A DNA stretch of 64,000 nt, from positions 57,824-121,823 of the forward strand of contig DPJL01000397.1 of NCBI GenBank assembly GCA_003543035.1, written 5' to 3'. Numbering within the stretch: position 1 is the first letter of the stretch; the number at the start of each line of letters is the position of its first letter. The notes beneath the pieces are model-generated. The model saw only the letters and a list, made by a program, of their open reading frames with translations. It was not told the DNA's origin and made no database searches. This document shows, piece by piece, positions 1-8,012 of the stretch. This stretch comes from Micromonosporaceae bacterium. GTDB taxonomy: Bacteria > Actinomycetota > Actinomycetes > Mycobacteriales > Micromonosporaceae. The position numbers and the translations under genes are program-made.

Positions 1-1075
1 CCCCCCCCCCCCGCCACATCTCATCCAGGACCGTAAAAAAGGTCCTGGGTGCGGCTAGGCCGAGGTCGGCGAGCATGTGCGCGGCGTCGATCTGGGCGAA
101 GCCGTACGACCAGGTGGAAAGGAGGGTGGAGGCGGTGCGCAGCTCGTCGTTTTCGTCGATGCCGCTGATGTCCACGCAGATCGCCGGGGTGTCCAGGTCG
201 ATCGCGGTGGTCGTCTGCCCCTCGAACGTGTCGCCCAGCGGCCCGTGCAGCAGGGCAAGCAGGGTGCGCTGCAAACTGGAGGTGTCTTCCCGGAACCGGC
301 CGATGTCGTCGTCGCCGGCGAACAGGGTGACCGCCCGCACGGCGGCCGGGGCTTCCTGCACCACGCGCAGCACATCGGACAGCACCGGCTGGGTGTGGTG
401 TTCGCGGTCGGACAACAGCCGGATCGCCGCGATTAACACGGTGGACTCGTCCGAGGTGACCGGGCCGCGCCGGATCAGGTGCATCAGGGCGGAGACCATG
501 TTGACGCGCCGGGCGATGACCCCGGCCCGGACCAGCGCGGCGTCCTTGCCGCCGACACGCGAGAGCACTTGCCGCCACGGCCCGGTGTCCAGGGGGTTGA
601 TCCGGTCCAGTCCCGGCCCGACGCGCAGCACCTGCCCGCCCAGGCCCCGGACGAGGTCGGCGTAGTCCGGTTTGAGGTCGCCCAGGATGAGTGGGGTGAC
701 ACCGCGTGCGGTCAGGCCCAGGACCATCCGGCGCACCGCGGTGCTCTTGCCCATCCCCGGTTCGCCAAGAATGTAGACCGACGGGGTGTTGATCAGGTTG
801 GTGCGGGTGAACCAGCTGACCGGGTCGAAGCAGATGGTGTTGCCGGTGTAGATGTGCCTGCCCATCGGGACACCGACGGTGGGTGTGGCGGTGCCGACGC
901 CCAGCGGCCACAGACCGCACACCTGCACGGTGGTGCCCCGGTATTCCACCGGAGCCTCCACATAGGACATACGGCCGCCGCCGGCGCCGGTGAATCCGGT
1001 GCGGGTCAAGGCCCGGCCCCGCACGGGGGTGGCAGCGCGAAGCACCCGGTCTTCGCGGGTGGTGACGGTGCGCAA
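1..1075 (-). CDS. VirB4/TraC-like conjugation ATPase (3' end cut by window)
   Basis: Reads leftward from a TTG at 1075, placed by a strong AGGAGG five bases upstream; no ATG gives a better start. About 358 residues are visible. A Walker A motif GEPGMGKST lies at about residues 104-112, and LDEMW near the window edge is the Walker B/DEMW region typical of T4SS VirB4-type ATPases. It should energise assembly of the conjugative channel at the inner membrane. It starts 10 bases after the SCO6880-like gene, the usual actinobacterial order. The visible end runs into twelve C residues (glycine codons on this strand), so the last few residues and the frame there are unreliable. Family is confident; the 3' end is missing. 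Confidence 0.88.
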   Translation of the reverse strand, partial: MRTVTTREDRVLRAATPVRGRALTRTGFTGAGGGRMSYVEAPVEYRGTTVQVCGLWPLGVGTATPTVGVPMGRHIYTGNTICFDPVSWFTRTNLINTPSVYILGEPGMGKSTAVRRMVLGLTARGVTPLILGDLKPDYADLVRGLGGQVLRVGPGLDRINPLDTGPWRQVLSRVGGKDAALVRAGVIARRVNMVSALMHLIRRGPVTSDESTVLIAAIRLLSDREHHTQPVLSDVLRVVQEAPAAVRAVTLFAGDDDIGRFREDTSSLQRTLLALLHGPLGDTFEGQTTTAIDLDTPAICVDISGIDENDELRTASTLLSTWSYGFAQIDAAHMLADLGLAAPRTFFTVLDEMWRGGG

Positions 1076-1084
1076 CGCGGCCTC

Positions 1085-2551
1085 CTATCCGGGAATGCTG
1101 GCGTGGGTGGGAAGTACGACGCCGGTCGGCAGGCTGGCGGCGAATGCCGCAGCTTGAGTGCGGTACATGGTTCGAAGCGCGACGCGGGCCTCGCCGGCGC
1201 GGGCCAGGACCAGCGCTTCGGCGTCTTCGAGTGCCGTCTCGTCGCGGACGGTGGCGGTGACCAGCACGGTGAACCGGACGATCCCGGCGCCGGTGGCCTC
1301 TTCGTGGGCGGCCTGCTCGGCGGCCATGATGTCGACCGAATCGCGTGCGGTGGCCTGCTTTTTCTTGTTGGCGGTGAAGATGGCGTCCTTGCGGTCGCGT
1401 TCCACTAACACCGCGGCCGCGCCTGGCGAATAGGGCCGGTAGATGATTGCAACGCGTTTGCGCAGCAGCGCCGGGTCTGGTTCGGCCAGGCGGGAGAAGG
1501 TGCTGGAGTACACGACGCCGCGTGGGGCCTCCATCTGGCCCCATGTGCGTGACACCGCGGAGTCGTGCCGGTAGTGCTCCCAGGTTTCTTGTGTGGCAAC
1601 GGGTCCGGCGTTTTCCCAGCCGGGTGCGATCCGCACGGCTGCCCGGGCGGCGCTGACCGGGTCGTAGGCAGACGACACTGTGAGCGCGAGGTCGGCGGCC
1701 GACATTGGGGTGACCGCTGACGCGCCTGCGCCGAGCAGGCCGGTGACGATGTGCGGCAGCCTGGTGGCGATCTCGCGGCACATCGCCTCGTCGGTCCAGG
1801 TGCCCCGGGTGGGCGGCCGGAAGGTCAGCACTGCCCACGTCTGGACATGGGCGGCGCCGACGGGGTAGGTCCGCACGATCTCGTCGAGGATCGTCTTGGC
1901 CAGCGGCGGCGCATCCTCCTTGGTGGTGGCGTTGACTTCCGCGGCCAGGGCGAGGCCCTGATCCGGTGTGGTGTCGACGATGACCTGCGCCTGAACGAGC
2001 AGCGGCTCGCGGCACAGCGCTGAGAGCAGCATGCCCATGCGCGCCACCCGCTGATCGACGACCTCTTGGTCGACCAGATCCATGCCTTCGGTCTGGCAGC
2101 GCAGGGCGACGGTGTAGTGACGGCTCTGCGGGATGATCACCACGCCGAGTGGTTCGCGTAGTCCCGTTTCGGCTTCCCACAGCTGGGATTTGGCCAGGAT
2201 TCCGGGCAGCCGGTGGGTTTCGCTGACCGGGGAGGCCAGCCCGGTCAGGTAGATGTGCTGACGGCGGCGCCTGCCCCACGACCACAGCAGCCGCGACAGC
2301 ATGATTTGTGCTCCGCTGCGGCCCTGAAACCGAAGTGCCAGCGGCGCAAGGACCAGCACCCCAGCGACAGCGATGCCGATCGCGACCCACTTGGACAAGG
2401 CCATCGATCCGGCCGCGCAGATCATCACCACGAATGCTGCGGTGGTGCCCAGCGGGCCGAGGCCGAACAGTCCAGGGCGGCGGCCTTGGCGCCAGTTGCC
2501 GTAGGTCCGCTGCCGTGGCGGGCTCGATTGAGATGTCGCCGTCGCCGTCAC
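1085..2551 (-). CDS. SCO6880-family conjugation protein
   Basis: 488 residues from a GTG at 2551, whose GTGA overlaps the stop of the upstream membrane gene, so translation is probably coupled. The N-terminus has two hydrophobic segments (about residues 26-70), followed by a long soluble region rich in beta-strand-like sequence. This layout, and the place directly before the VirB4-like ATPase, match the SCO6880 family of actinobacterial integrative and plasmid conjugation modules. SCO6880-type proteins are membrane-anchored partners of the ATPase, with a role thought to resemble PrgI/TcpE or VirB3. No catalytic motif is seen. Product class is secure by context and composition; the molecular role is inferred. 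Confidence 0.85.
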   Translation of the reverse strand: MTATATSQSSPPRQRTYGNWRQGRRPGLFGLGPLGTTAAFVVMICAAGSMALSKWVAIGIAVAGVLVLAPLALRFQGRSGAQIMLSRLLWSWGRRRRQHIYLTGLASPVSETHRLPGILAKSQLWEAETGLREPLGVVIIPQSRHYTVALRCQTEGMDLVDQEVVDQRVARMGMLLSALCREPLLVQAQVIVDTTPDQGLALAAEVNATTKEDAPPLAKTILDEIVRTYPVGAAHVQTWAVLTFRPPTRGTWTDEAMCREIATRLPHIVTGLLGAGASAVTPMSAADLALTVSSAYDPVSAARAAVRIAPGWENAGPVATQETWEHYRHDSAVSRTWGQMEAPRGVVYSSTFSRLAEPDPALLRKRVAIIYRPYSPGAAAVLVERDRKDAIFTANKKKQATARDSVDIMAAEQAAHEEATGAGIVRFTVLVTATVRDETALEDAEALVLARAGEARVALRTMYRTQAAAFAASLPTGVVLPTHASIPG

Positions 2552-3717
2552 TGGTCACCACCGGAGCCCGAAGCGCCGGTCTCGCCGATCGTGGTCGCGA
2601 CCTGACGTGGCATGTTGGCAGCCTTCTTGGCGGTTTCCGACACCTGGCTGCCGACCTCGGCGGCCAGCCCGACCGGTGACCCGCCGCCCAGTGCCGCGCC
2701 AGTGGCCGCGGCCGTTGCGGAGTCGCCACCTCCCCCGCCGCCGGAGCCGCCACCACTGCGGCCACCGCCGCCGAACGCACCGCCGACCGCTGCCGCCCCA
2801 GTGGCCAGCGACGCGCCGATGGCAAGCCCAGCCATCGCACCCGACCCTGCTCCGGCCGACAGCCGGTCCACCGCAGGCGTAATGAGGCGCATCAGCGCGG
2901 GCAGTGCGACCAGGGCGATGAGGAAGGTCATCATTCCGGCGAAAATGTCCGACAGGCTCGTGCCTTCGCCAATCAGCCAGAACCCGGTGGCGTAAACCGT
3001 TGCCGCCACAGGCTTGTAGAGGACGAACGCCAGCAGCCAGGCCACCGCCTTGTCCCGGCTTTGGGTGCTGCGGCCCACCATGCCGCCGGCCGCGATCGCC
3101 GGCAGGATGCCGGTCAGGATGACCAGGCCCACCGCCCGCCCGAACATGAGCATGATCTGGACGATGAAAGTCACCGCCAAGATCAGCCCGCACAGAATGA
3201 GGGCGATCGAAGGCAGGGTGGTACCCGCCGCCGGGGCATTCAGGACGGTGAGTTTGGTGATGCGCTGCTCAAACTGGCCACCGGCCGCCTCGTTGATGAT
3301 CCACGTGCTGTAGATGTCGCCGATCTGGGAAAGCAGCAACACAATCGGCACCCCGAGCCCGGACAGCACGACGAGATGAAACACACCGCGGGTCATTTCG
3401 GCTGCTTCACGGCCGTTGCGGTTGATCGCGATCCGGGCTGCAGCGATCAGCAAGGAGCCGACGGCAAGGGCAGCAGTGAGCCACCACGTGTGTGCACGCA
3501 GTTGTGCCACGGCGCCGACGGTCTGGCCGGCCAGCGCCTGGTCGACAGAGGAGGCAACCTGCGGGGTGGGGACTTGCAGCCACCCTGTCACCACGATCTT
3601 GATAAGGGTGGTGTTGAACGAGCCCATCTGCTGGGCAATGACTTCGAGCATCCCGACGGCGGCGTTTTGCAGGATCTGCCCGGGGATGCAGGTTGGGTCG
3701 ATCACTGGAGTGCACAT
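2548..3717 (-). CDS. Polytopic TrbL/VirB6-like conjugation membrane protein
   Basis: Starts at ATG 3717 (MCTPVIDPTC...), overlapping the previous stop by one base (TGATG); a longer reading frame upstream lies inside the preceding gene and is not used. About 389 residues. Several membrane helices fill residues 60-300, and the C-terminal 90 residues are a low-complexity Gly/Ser-rich tail. This matches the TrbL/VirB6-type channel subunits of actinobacterial T4SS modules, which form part of the inner-membrane pore. It is followed by the SCO6880-like gene with a 4-base overlap. The Gly-rich tail is common in this family and may be flexible cytoplasmic sequence. Confidence 0.82.
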   Translation of the reverse strand: MCTPVIDPTCIPGQILQNAAVGMLEVIAQQMGSFNTTLIKIVVTGWLQVPTPQVASSVDQALAGQTVGAVAQLRAHTWWLTAALAVGSLLIAAARIAINRNGREAAEMTRGVFHLVVLSGLGVPIVLLLSQIGDIYSTWIINEAAGGQFEQRITKLTVLNAPAAGTTLPSIALILCGLILAVTFIVQIMLMFGRAVGLVILTGILPAIAAGGMVGRSTQSRDKAVAWLLAFVLYKPVAATVYATGFWLIGEGTSLSDIFAGMMTFLIALVALPALMRLITPAVDRLSAGAGSGAMAGLAIGASLATGAAAVGGAFGGGGRSGGGSGGGGGGDSATAAATGAALGGGSPVGLAAEVGSQVSETAKKAANMPRQVATTIGETGASGSGGDQ

Positions 3718-4460
3718 CAGCCGGCCCCCCAGGGTGTGGTGCCGGCGAGGCTGGTCAGCGCGGCGGTGATGGCCGGCCATTGCCCGCCGGACGGGGCGAC
3801 GAGTTTCCAGTCGCCGTCGGCCCATTGGACGGTGAGGGTGGTCTGGGCGTGTGAGCCCTGCGGGGTGCGCCGGATCAGGCCGATGACCGCGGTGTCGCCG
3901 GTGTAGGACACGAACCGGAAGCCGCTGATCTGGGCGAGTTCGCCTGGCGCTGCGGCAGGATGACCGGCGGCGTCAGCGTTGTTGAGCAGGCCCAGCAGGG
4001 TGTCGCGGTCGGCCGAGGCGACGAACTGGCCGGTCAGGGCCGGTTCCCAGCACTGGCGCCCGGCCGAGTAGCCCGAGCGGGTCGAGATCTGCGCCGCAGC
4101 GATCAGGGCACCCACCGGCGTGTGGGCGTAACCGGACGCCCGGCAGCCACCGACCTGCGCTGGCCCGTCAGTGCCCGACACTGGCACGGCAGACTGGCCG
4201 ACCAGCGCCCAGCTGATACCAGCCGGCGCCGTTGTGGGGATCACGGCCGGTGAGGCCGCGGCTGAGGCGGAGGGCTGCGGGCGCGGCGGCCGGAACTGGC
4301 TGGCCGGCTGGCTCGCGGTGGGAACGCCGGGCGCTTCGCCGTCGCGCGGCGACATCACGAACAAGATCACGGCCAGCACTGCAACCACAGCGATGCCGGC
4401 GGCGGCCAGCATGCCGAAGCGTGACCGGCCGGTTCCGGGAAACTGCCGCAGGGAAGACAT
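3717..4460 (-). CDS. Single-pass membrane protein, VirB8/TcpC-like
   Basis: 247 residues. One membrane helix lies at about residues 17-37 (AAAGIAVVAVLAVILFVM), followed by a Pro/Ser/Ala-rich linker to about residue 80 and a compact extracytoplasmic domain ending in beta-strand-like sequence with ADGDWKLV. Short cytoplasmic tail, one helix, then an NTF2-like periplasmic domain is the layout of VirB8/TcpC conjugation proteins; the DUF8175-type actinobacterial proteins look the same. It overlaps the next gene by one base and follows the small membrane protein after 10 bases, so it belongs to the operon. Identity as a VirB8 analogue is inferred from architecture and context. Confidence 0.7.
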   Translation of the reverse strand: MSSLRQFPGTGRSRFGMLAAAGIAVVAVLAVILFVMSPRDGEAPGVPTASQPASQFRPPRPQPSASAAASPAVIPTTAPAGISWALVGQSAVPVSGTDGPAQVGGCRASGYAHTPVGALIAAAQISTRSGYSAGRQCWEPALTGQFVASADRDTLLGLLNNADAAGHPAAAPGELAQISGFRFVSYTGDTAVIGLIRRTPQGSHAQTTLTVQWADGDWKLVAPSGGQWPAITAALTSLAGTTPWGAG

Positions 4461-4470
4461 CCGGTGTCCC

Positions 4471-4800
4471 CTACAGCAGCGCGGCGACGATGGCCGACGC
4501 CGAGCCGATCAGCAGACACGCGAACAGGACCCAGCCGAGCTGCGCGATGTTCGTTTCATCGCCTCGCCGGTGCGCGATCGCCATCTTGCCGCCGGCGTAC
4601 AGCAATCCGCCCACACAGGCAGCGGTCGCCAAGCCCGCCACCCATTGCAGGAGCAGCAGCACCTTCTCGCCGACCTCACCGGGCGGCATCACACCGCCGC
4701 CAGGATTCGGCACCCCAGGTGCCGGGGTTGGCTCCGCGAGCGCCAGCCCGCTGCGGGCGATCGTGTCCAGCAGCTCGAGGGCGTGCGTCAGCATGCTCAC
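4471..4800 (-). CDS. Small two-helix membrane protein (DUF6112-like)
   Basis: About 109 residues. GTG 4800 is preferred because GGAGGAG lies six bases upstream and the GTGA overlaps the preceding stop; ATG 4794 is the alternative. The protein has a Pro/Gly-rich N-terminal part and two hydrophobic segments (LLLLQWVAGLATAACVGGLL and WVLFACLLIGSASAIVAALL) joined by a short charged loop (HRRGDETN). Size and layout match the small two-helix proteins, including DUF6112, found at this place in actinobacterial conjugation operons and often compared with VirB2-type pilins. The pilin comparison is inference. Confidence 0.72.
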   Translation of the reverse strand: MSMLTHALELLDTIARSGLALAEPTPAPGVPNPGGGVMPPGEVGEKVLLLLQWVAGLATAACVGGLLYAGGKMAIAHRRGDETNIAQLGWVLFACLLIGSASAIVAALL

Positions 4801-5336
4801 GACGCGCTCCTCCGCAGCAACGGGATCAGCTTGTCGCGCAGGCCCGTCAGATCGGGGCTCGGCCCGACCGTGCGCGGATCGTCGGCGGTCACATAGGCGT
4901 CCTGCCAGCCGATCCACCAGTGGTGGCGCACCCATCCGGCCATCAGCAGCAGCCGGGCGCTCACATGCGGGCTCACCGCCCCAGGCGCCGCCGCGACCAC
5001 CACGAGGCCGAGCAGGTCGATGTGCTTAAGGCCCGCCACCGCCCGGCTCTGCTCGATCGCCGCAGCCGCACGTGCGGTGCCCGTCGCTGACGCCCGGCAG
5101 ACCAGCACCACAGGTACCGGCCCAGCCGGATCAGCAGCAGGCCACGAAGCGCCCGCGTCATGGCCAACGCCAGTCAGCCCGATGAGCGTGGACACGCCTG
5201 CGCCGCCGTGGCAGGCCAGCCACCGCAGGTTCCACAGCGGACCACCAAGCTCCGGCACCGCCGGGTTGGTCCGTGAAATCCCCAGGTAATGCGCGTTCAG
5301 CCGACGGGTACGACTCAGCGTCGACGGTTTGTCCAT
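4797..5336 (-). CDS. MinD/ParA-like protein with degenerate P-loop (DUF6668-like)
   Basis: About 179 residues from ATG 5336 (MDKPSTLSRT...), with a G-rich ribosome site just upstream; the longer frame to 5381 would run through the operator region. Residues near 40-48 read HGGAGVSTL, a relative of the KGGxGKTT P-loop with the catalytic lysine replaced by Val/Ser, so ATP hydrolysis is doubtful. Later hydrophobic strands (VVLVCRAS, LLGLVVVAAAPG) fit the MinD fold. Proteins of this kind, often labelled DUF6668, open actinobacterial conjugation operons. It is the first gene of the leftward operon, behind the inverted repeat at 5366-5396. Confidence 0.68.
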   Translation of the reverse strand: MDKPSTLSRTRRLNAHYLGISRTNPAVPELGGPLWNLRWLACHGGAGVSTLIGLTGVGHDAGASWPAADPAGPVPVVLVCRASATGTARAAAAIEQSRAVAGLKHIDLLGLVVVAAAPGAVSPHVSARLLLMAGWVRHHWWIGWQDAYVTADDPRTVGPSPDLTGLRDKLIPLLRRSAS

Positions 5337-5365
5337 GGTTCCCCCCGCGAACAGGCTGCCTCTTT

Positions 5366-5396
5366 GTAAAGACGTTAGCAATCTTAGCGTCTTTAC
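5366..5396. promoter_or_regulatory. Perfect inverted repeat in divergent conjugation promoter
   Basis: GTAAAGACG (5366-5374) and CGTCTTTAC (5388-5396) are exact 9-base arms around a 13-base spacer. The site is in the 154-base gap between the leftward conjugation operon (start 5336) and the rightward lipoprotein gene (start 5491). The gap is AT-richer than its surroundings and also holds GTTACGCGTTAC just downstream. Position and symmetry suggest an operator for a dimeric repressor controlling both transcripts, as with Kor-type transfer regulators. No regulator gene is next to it. Confidence 0.55.
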
Positions 5397-5490
5397 ACTG
5401 TTACGCGTTACCGTACATACGTTAAAGCTGTTCGGCCACTGTTGAGTTTTGACCGGAGCCGGCAGCCAGGAGGTATGTCACGGGGGGAAC

Positions 5491-5961
5491 ATGTTGCGGC
5501 GCATCGGATTGACAGCACTTGTCATCTGCCTGCTCGGCGGCTGCACCAGTAGCTCAAATACGCGGCCGGGACCGATTCGGCCGAATCCGGCGGTCACCGC
5601 CACCGACGGCCACGGCGAAGACGCCCACGACGAGACTGCCCCACCGCCGCTGGCCGAGGCCCCGCCGGTCGCTGCCGGTTTCGCCGAAGCCTGGACCCGG
5701 ACTAAGGCTGGCCAGGCCAGCTGGTGGGCAGGCGTCGCGCCGTGGTGTGAGGAGGGACTGGCAGAGGCCCTGCGTACCACCGACCCTGGCAACGTGCCGG
5801 CTGCCACGGTCAACGGCCCTGCGGTGCAGACCGGCGGATCGGCCGCCGAAGGCCTGCGATTCGAGATCCCCACTAATGCCGGCACGCTGACCGTCACCGT
5901 CGCCGCGCTCGGCGGAGCGTGGAAAGTGACCACCGTCGACTTCAGCCGGGGCCTGCAGTGA
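5491..5961 (+). CDS. Conjugation-module lipoprotein
   Basis: Start ATG 5491 (MLRRIGLTAL...) behind a GGGGGGA ribosome site. The first 22 residues form a classic lipoprotein signal with lipobox LLGGC, so the mature protein should be anchored at Cys22 on the outer face of the membrane. The rest, about 135 residues, has an acidic/Pro linker and a domain with WWAGVAPWCEEGL and a C-terminal WKVTTVDFSRG, resembling the small extracytoplasmic domains of conjugation accessory lipoproteins. Its stop overlaps the GTG of the M23 peptidase gene (GTGA), so the two are probably co-translated and may work together at the cell wall. Confidence 0.78.
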   Translation: MLRRIGLTALVICLLGGCTSSSNTRPGPIRPNPAVTATDGHGEDAHDETAPPPLAEAPPVAAGFAEAWTRTKAGQASWWAGVAPWCEEGLAEALRTTDPGNVPAATVNGPAVQTGGSAAEGLRFEIPTNAGTLTVTVAALGGAWKVTTVDFSRGLQ

Positions 5962-7127
5962 AAAGTGGAGGCGGGCTCGGACTCGGCGCGGCGATTGCCG
6001 CATCCCTGTTACTCCTGTGTGGAGTCGGCGTCGCCCTGCCGCTGATGGGGGGAGTCTCCGCGCAGGCGGCCTGCCAGCGCCCGCCCGTGCTGCCCAGCAC
6101 CAGCCCAGACGACGGCACCTGGACAACCGCCCAGCGGCAGCATGCGACAACCATCGTCACGATCGGCAGCCAGCGCGGTGTACCACCACGTGGCTGGGTC
6201 ATCGCCGTAGCGACCGCCATGCAGGAAAGCGGCCTGCGCAACCTCGCGAACTCCGCCGTGCCCCGGTCGCTGACGCTTCCCCACGACGGCCTCGGCCACG
6301 ATCACGACTCCGTTGGCGTGTTCCAGCAGCGGGTCAGCCCACCCGACGGCCAAGGCAACTGGGGCAGCCTCGAGGAACTCATGGACCCGCCCACCGCAAC
6401 GGACAAGTTCTACACCGCTCTGCTCAAGGTCGCGGACTGGCAAAAAATGAGGCTCACCGACGCCGCCCAGGCGGTCCAGAAATCCGGCACGCCCGAGGCC
6501 TACCAGAAGTGGGAACGGCCAGCCGAACAACTCGTCGCCGCCATCGCCGGCTTCGGCAGCATCAGCGAGATCGGCGGCGGCGCACCACAAGCCCCCTGCG
6601 GCACCGCCGCGATCCCACCTGCCACCGTCGGACCCGACGGATGGGTCCAGCCAGTCCACGCCTTTGTCGGAGACCGCTTCGGCGCACCCCGCCCCAACGG
6701 CCGCCGCCACGCCGGCGTCGACCTCATCGCCGCCCGCAACCTGCCCATCCGGGCAGCCGCCGCCGGCGTCGTCACGAAGGTCAACTGCCAGTCCAGCACC
6801 GGAACCTGCGACAGCGACGGCAACTCGAAGGCCTCCGGGTGCGGGTGGTACACAGAAGTGACCCATGCCCTCAACGTCACCTACCAAGGCCAAACGATCA
6901 CCAGCGCAGTAACCCGCTCCTGTCATATGGTAACCCAGCCATCAGTCCACATTGGACAGATCGTCGCGGCAGGAGACGTCCTCGGATTCGTCGGAAGCTC
7001 CGGCGGCTCCTCAGGACCACACCTCCACTGGGAAGTTCACCTGAATCCGGGCAGCTCCGTCGACTCGTCCAATGCCACAGACCCCGAGCCATGGATGGTC
7101 TTCGTCCGCTCACCACTGGGCCAGTAA
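5958..7127 (+). CDS. Two-domain cell-wall hydrolase: lytic transglycosylase-like plus M23 peptidase
   Basis: Starts at GTG 5958 overlapping the lipoprotein stop; 389 residues. An N-terminal membrane/signal helix (residues 8-30) is followed by a transglycosylase-like domain with catalytic-type Glu90 in ATAMQESGLRN and SVGVFQQR. Residues 235-375 are a peptidase M23 domain with H251/D255 (RHAGVDL) and H355/H357 (PHLHWE), all zinc ligands present. Such VirB1-type enzymes open the peptidoglycan for the conjugative channel. The Tn7-like element begins five bases after the TAA, so the gene is intact but whatever followed it is now 16.7 kb away. Confidence 0.9.
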   Translation: MKSGGGLGLGAAIAASLLLLCGVGVALPLMGGVSAQAACQRPPVLPSTSPDDGTWTTAQRQHATTIVTIGSQRGVPPRGWVIAVATAMQESGLRNLANSAVPRSLTLPHDGLGHDHDSVGVFQQRVSPPDGQGNWGSLEELMDPPTATDKFYTALLKVADWQKMRLTDAAQAVQKSGTPEAYQKWERPAEQLVAAIAGFGSISEIGGGAPQAPCGTAAIPPATVGPDGWVQPVHAFVGDRFGAPRPNGRRHAGVDLIAARNLPIRAAAAGVVTKVNCQSSTGTCDSDGNSKASGCGWYTEVTHALNVTYQGQTITSAVTRSCHMVTQPSVHIGQIVAAGDVLGFVGSSGGSSGPHLHWEVHLNPGSSVDSSNATDPEPWMVFVRSPLGQ

Positions 7128-7131
7128 CACT
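7127..7131. repeat. Target-site duplication ACACT (left)
   Basis: ACACT at 7127-7131 overlaps the last base of the M23 stop codon and is repeated at 23793-23797, just outside the right terminus. Five bases is the duplication length of Tn7-family transposition. Joining the flanks restores an uninterrupted CAGTAACACT-TACAGG sequence. Confidence 0.85.
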
Positions 7132-7208
7132 TGTAGCTTCTCATTGAAGATGTCGCTTTCTCGTGGAGATGTCGCCTGACTTATCGCTTGCGACATCTTC
7201 GTGAGAAA
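7132..7208 (+). repeat. Tn7-like left end with TnsB-site repeats
   Basis: After terminal TGTAG come two tandem inverted copies, 7137-7156 (CTTCTCATTGAAGATGTCGC) and 7157-7175 (TTTCTCGTGGAGATGTCGC), then one in direct orientation at 7190-7208 (GCGACATCTTCGTGAGAAA). A weaker copy may lie at 7218-7245. Tandem 20-bp sites are what TnsB binds at Tn7-family ends. The tnsA start is 50 bases further on, so TnsB bound here could also control tnsABC transcription. Confidence 0.75.
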
Positions 7209-7259
7209 TCTTCGGCGTGGCGTCGATGAATCTCTATGAGAATTTAGCACTATTGCGCC

Positions 7260-8012
7260 GTGCCTGGGACTAATGTCACCCTCTCGCGTGCGCCGACGGT
7301 TAGGTACCGTGACGACGCGGGCAGCTACCGCGATGGCCTGCTGGAGCGGGTTCCTGACGATGCTCTTTTCGCCGGTGTCCCGGTTAGGGATTTCCGCTGG
7401 TACAAAGGCCGCCGGTTCTATTCGGGCTGGTATTGGTCGAGTACGACGCAGGGCCAGGTCGCTTATGAGAGCAGGCTTGAACTCGCGAGGATTCTGCTGG
7501 CGGATTTCGATCCGGGGGTGACGGCGATTGCGGCGCAGCCTTTCCTGCTGTCTGGATTGGACGGCGGACGTGTCCGTAACCATGTTCCAGATCTGTTGCT
7601 ACGTCACAGTTCTGGCTTGGTTACGGTGGTTGACGTCAAGCCGGTGCGCCGCTTGGCTGATGCCGAGGTTCGGGCGGTGTTTGAGTGGACTGAGCGATTG
7701 GTGGCTACGCGGGGCTGGGCTTTCGAGGTCTGGTCCGGCGCTGATCGGGTTCTGCTTGAGAATGTTCGGTTCCTGGCGGGCTACCGGCGGCCGGCAACGA
7801 TACAGACGTCGCTTTTGGATACCGCATATGAGGCTGCGAGAACGGCCGGAACCGTTAGCGCTCTTGAGTCTTGTTTGCATGGTTACGCAGTGGCGGCAGT
7901 CGCGCGTCCGGTGATCCTGCATCTGCTCTGGCTGGGATTGCTTCGGGCCGATCTGAGCGCACCACTGTCGGGCTGCTCACCGGTATGGGCAGCAGAAGGA
8001 GCCACGCGATGA
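7260..8012 (+). CDS. tnsA: TnsA-like endonuclease
   Basis: 250 residues from GTG 7260. The N-terminal endonuclease domain has the TnsA catalytic set: E70 in AYESRLELAR, D111 in HVPDLLL and K127 in VVDVKP, the E-D-K order of restriction-enzyme-fold nucleases. In Tn7, TnsA cuts the 5' ends of the element and so allows cut-and-paste movement with TnsB. The stop overlaps the tnsB start (ATGA at 8009-8012), so translation is coupled. The gene looks intact and in frame. Family assignment is firm from the motif spacing and the neighbours. Confidence 0.9.
   Translation: MPGTNVTLSRAPTVRYRDDAGSYRDGLLERVPDDALFAGVPVRDFRWYKGRRFYSGWYWSSTTQGQVAYESRLELARILLADFDPGVTAIAAQPFLLSGLDGGRVRNHVPDLLLRHSSGLVTVVDVKPVRRLADAEVRAVFEWTERLVATRGWAFEVWSGADRVLLENVRFLAGYRRPATIQTSLLDTAYEAARTAGTVSALESCLHGYAVAAVARPVILHLLWLGLLRADLSAPLSGCSPVWAAEGATR

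Noticed and set aside
21..2840. Very long open frame (about 940 codons) on the minus strand
   Set aside because: It is a shadow of the ATPase and SCO6880-like genes: Arg/Pro/His-rich composition, no motifs, and it crosses several real gene boundaries.
6009..6926. 305-codon open frame opposite the M23 gene
   Set aside because: Gly/Ala/Asp-rich antisense shadow of a gene with complete catalytic motifs.
6943..6958. CAGTCCACATTGGACAG palindrome-like site in the M23 gene
   Set aside because: It lies in conserved coding sequence, far from a start, so it is probably a chance match to the TCCA-N3-TGGA motif.
7137..7208. Short regularly spaced repeats that could suggest a CRISPR array
   Set aside because: The units are tandem or inverted with no unique spacers of constant length, and they sit at a transposon end; they are TnsB-type binding sites.
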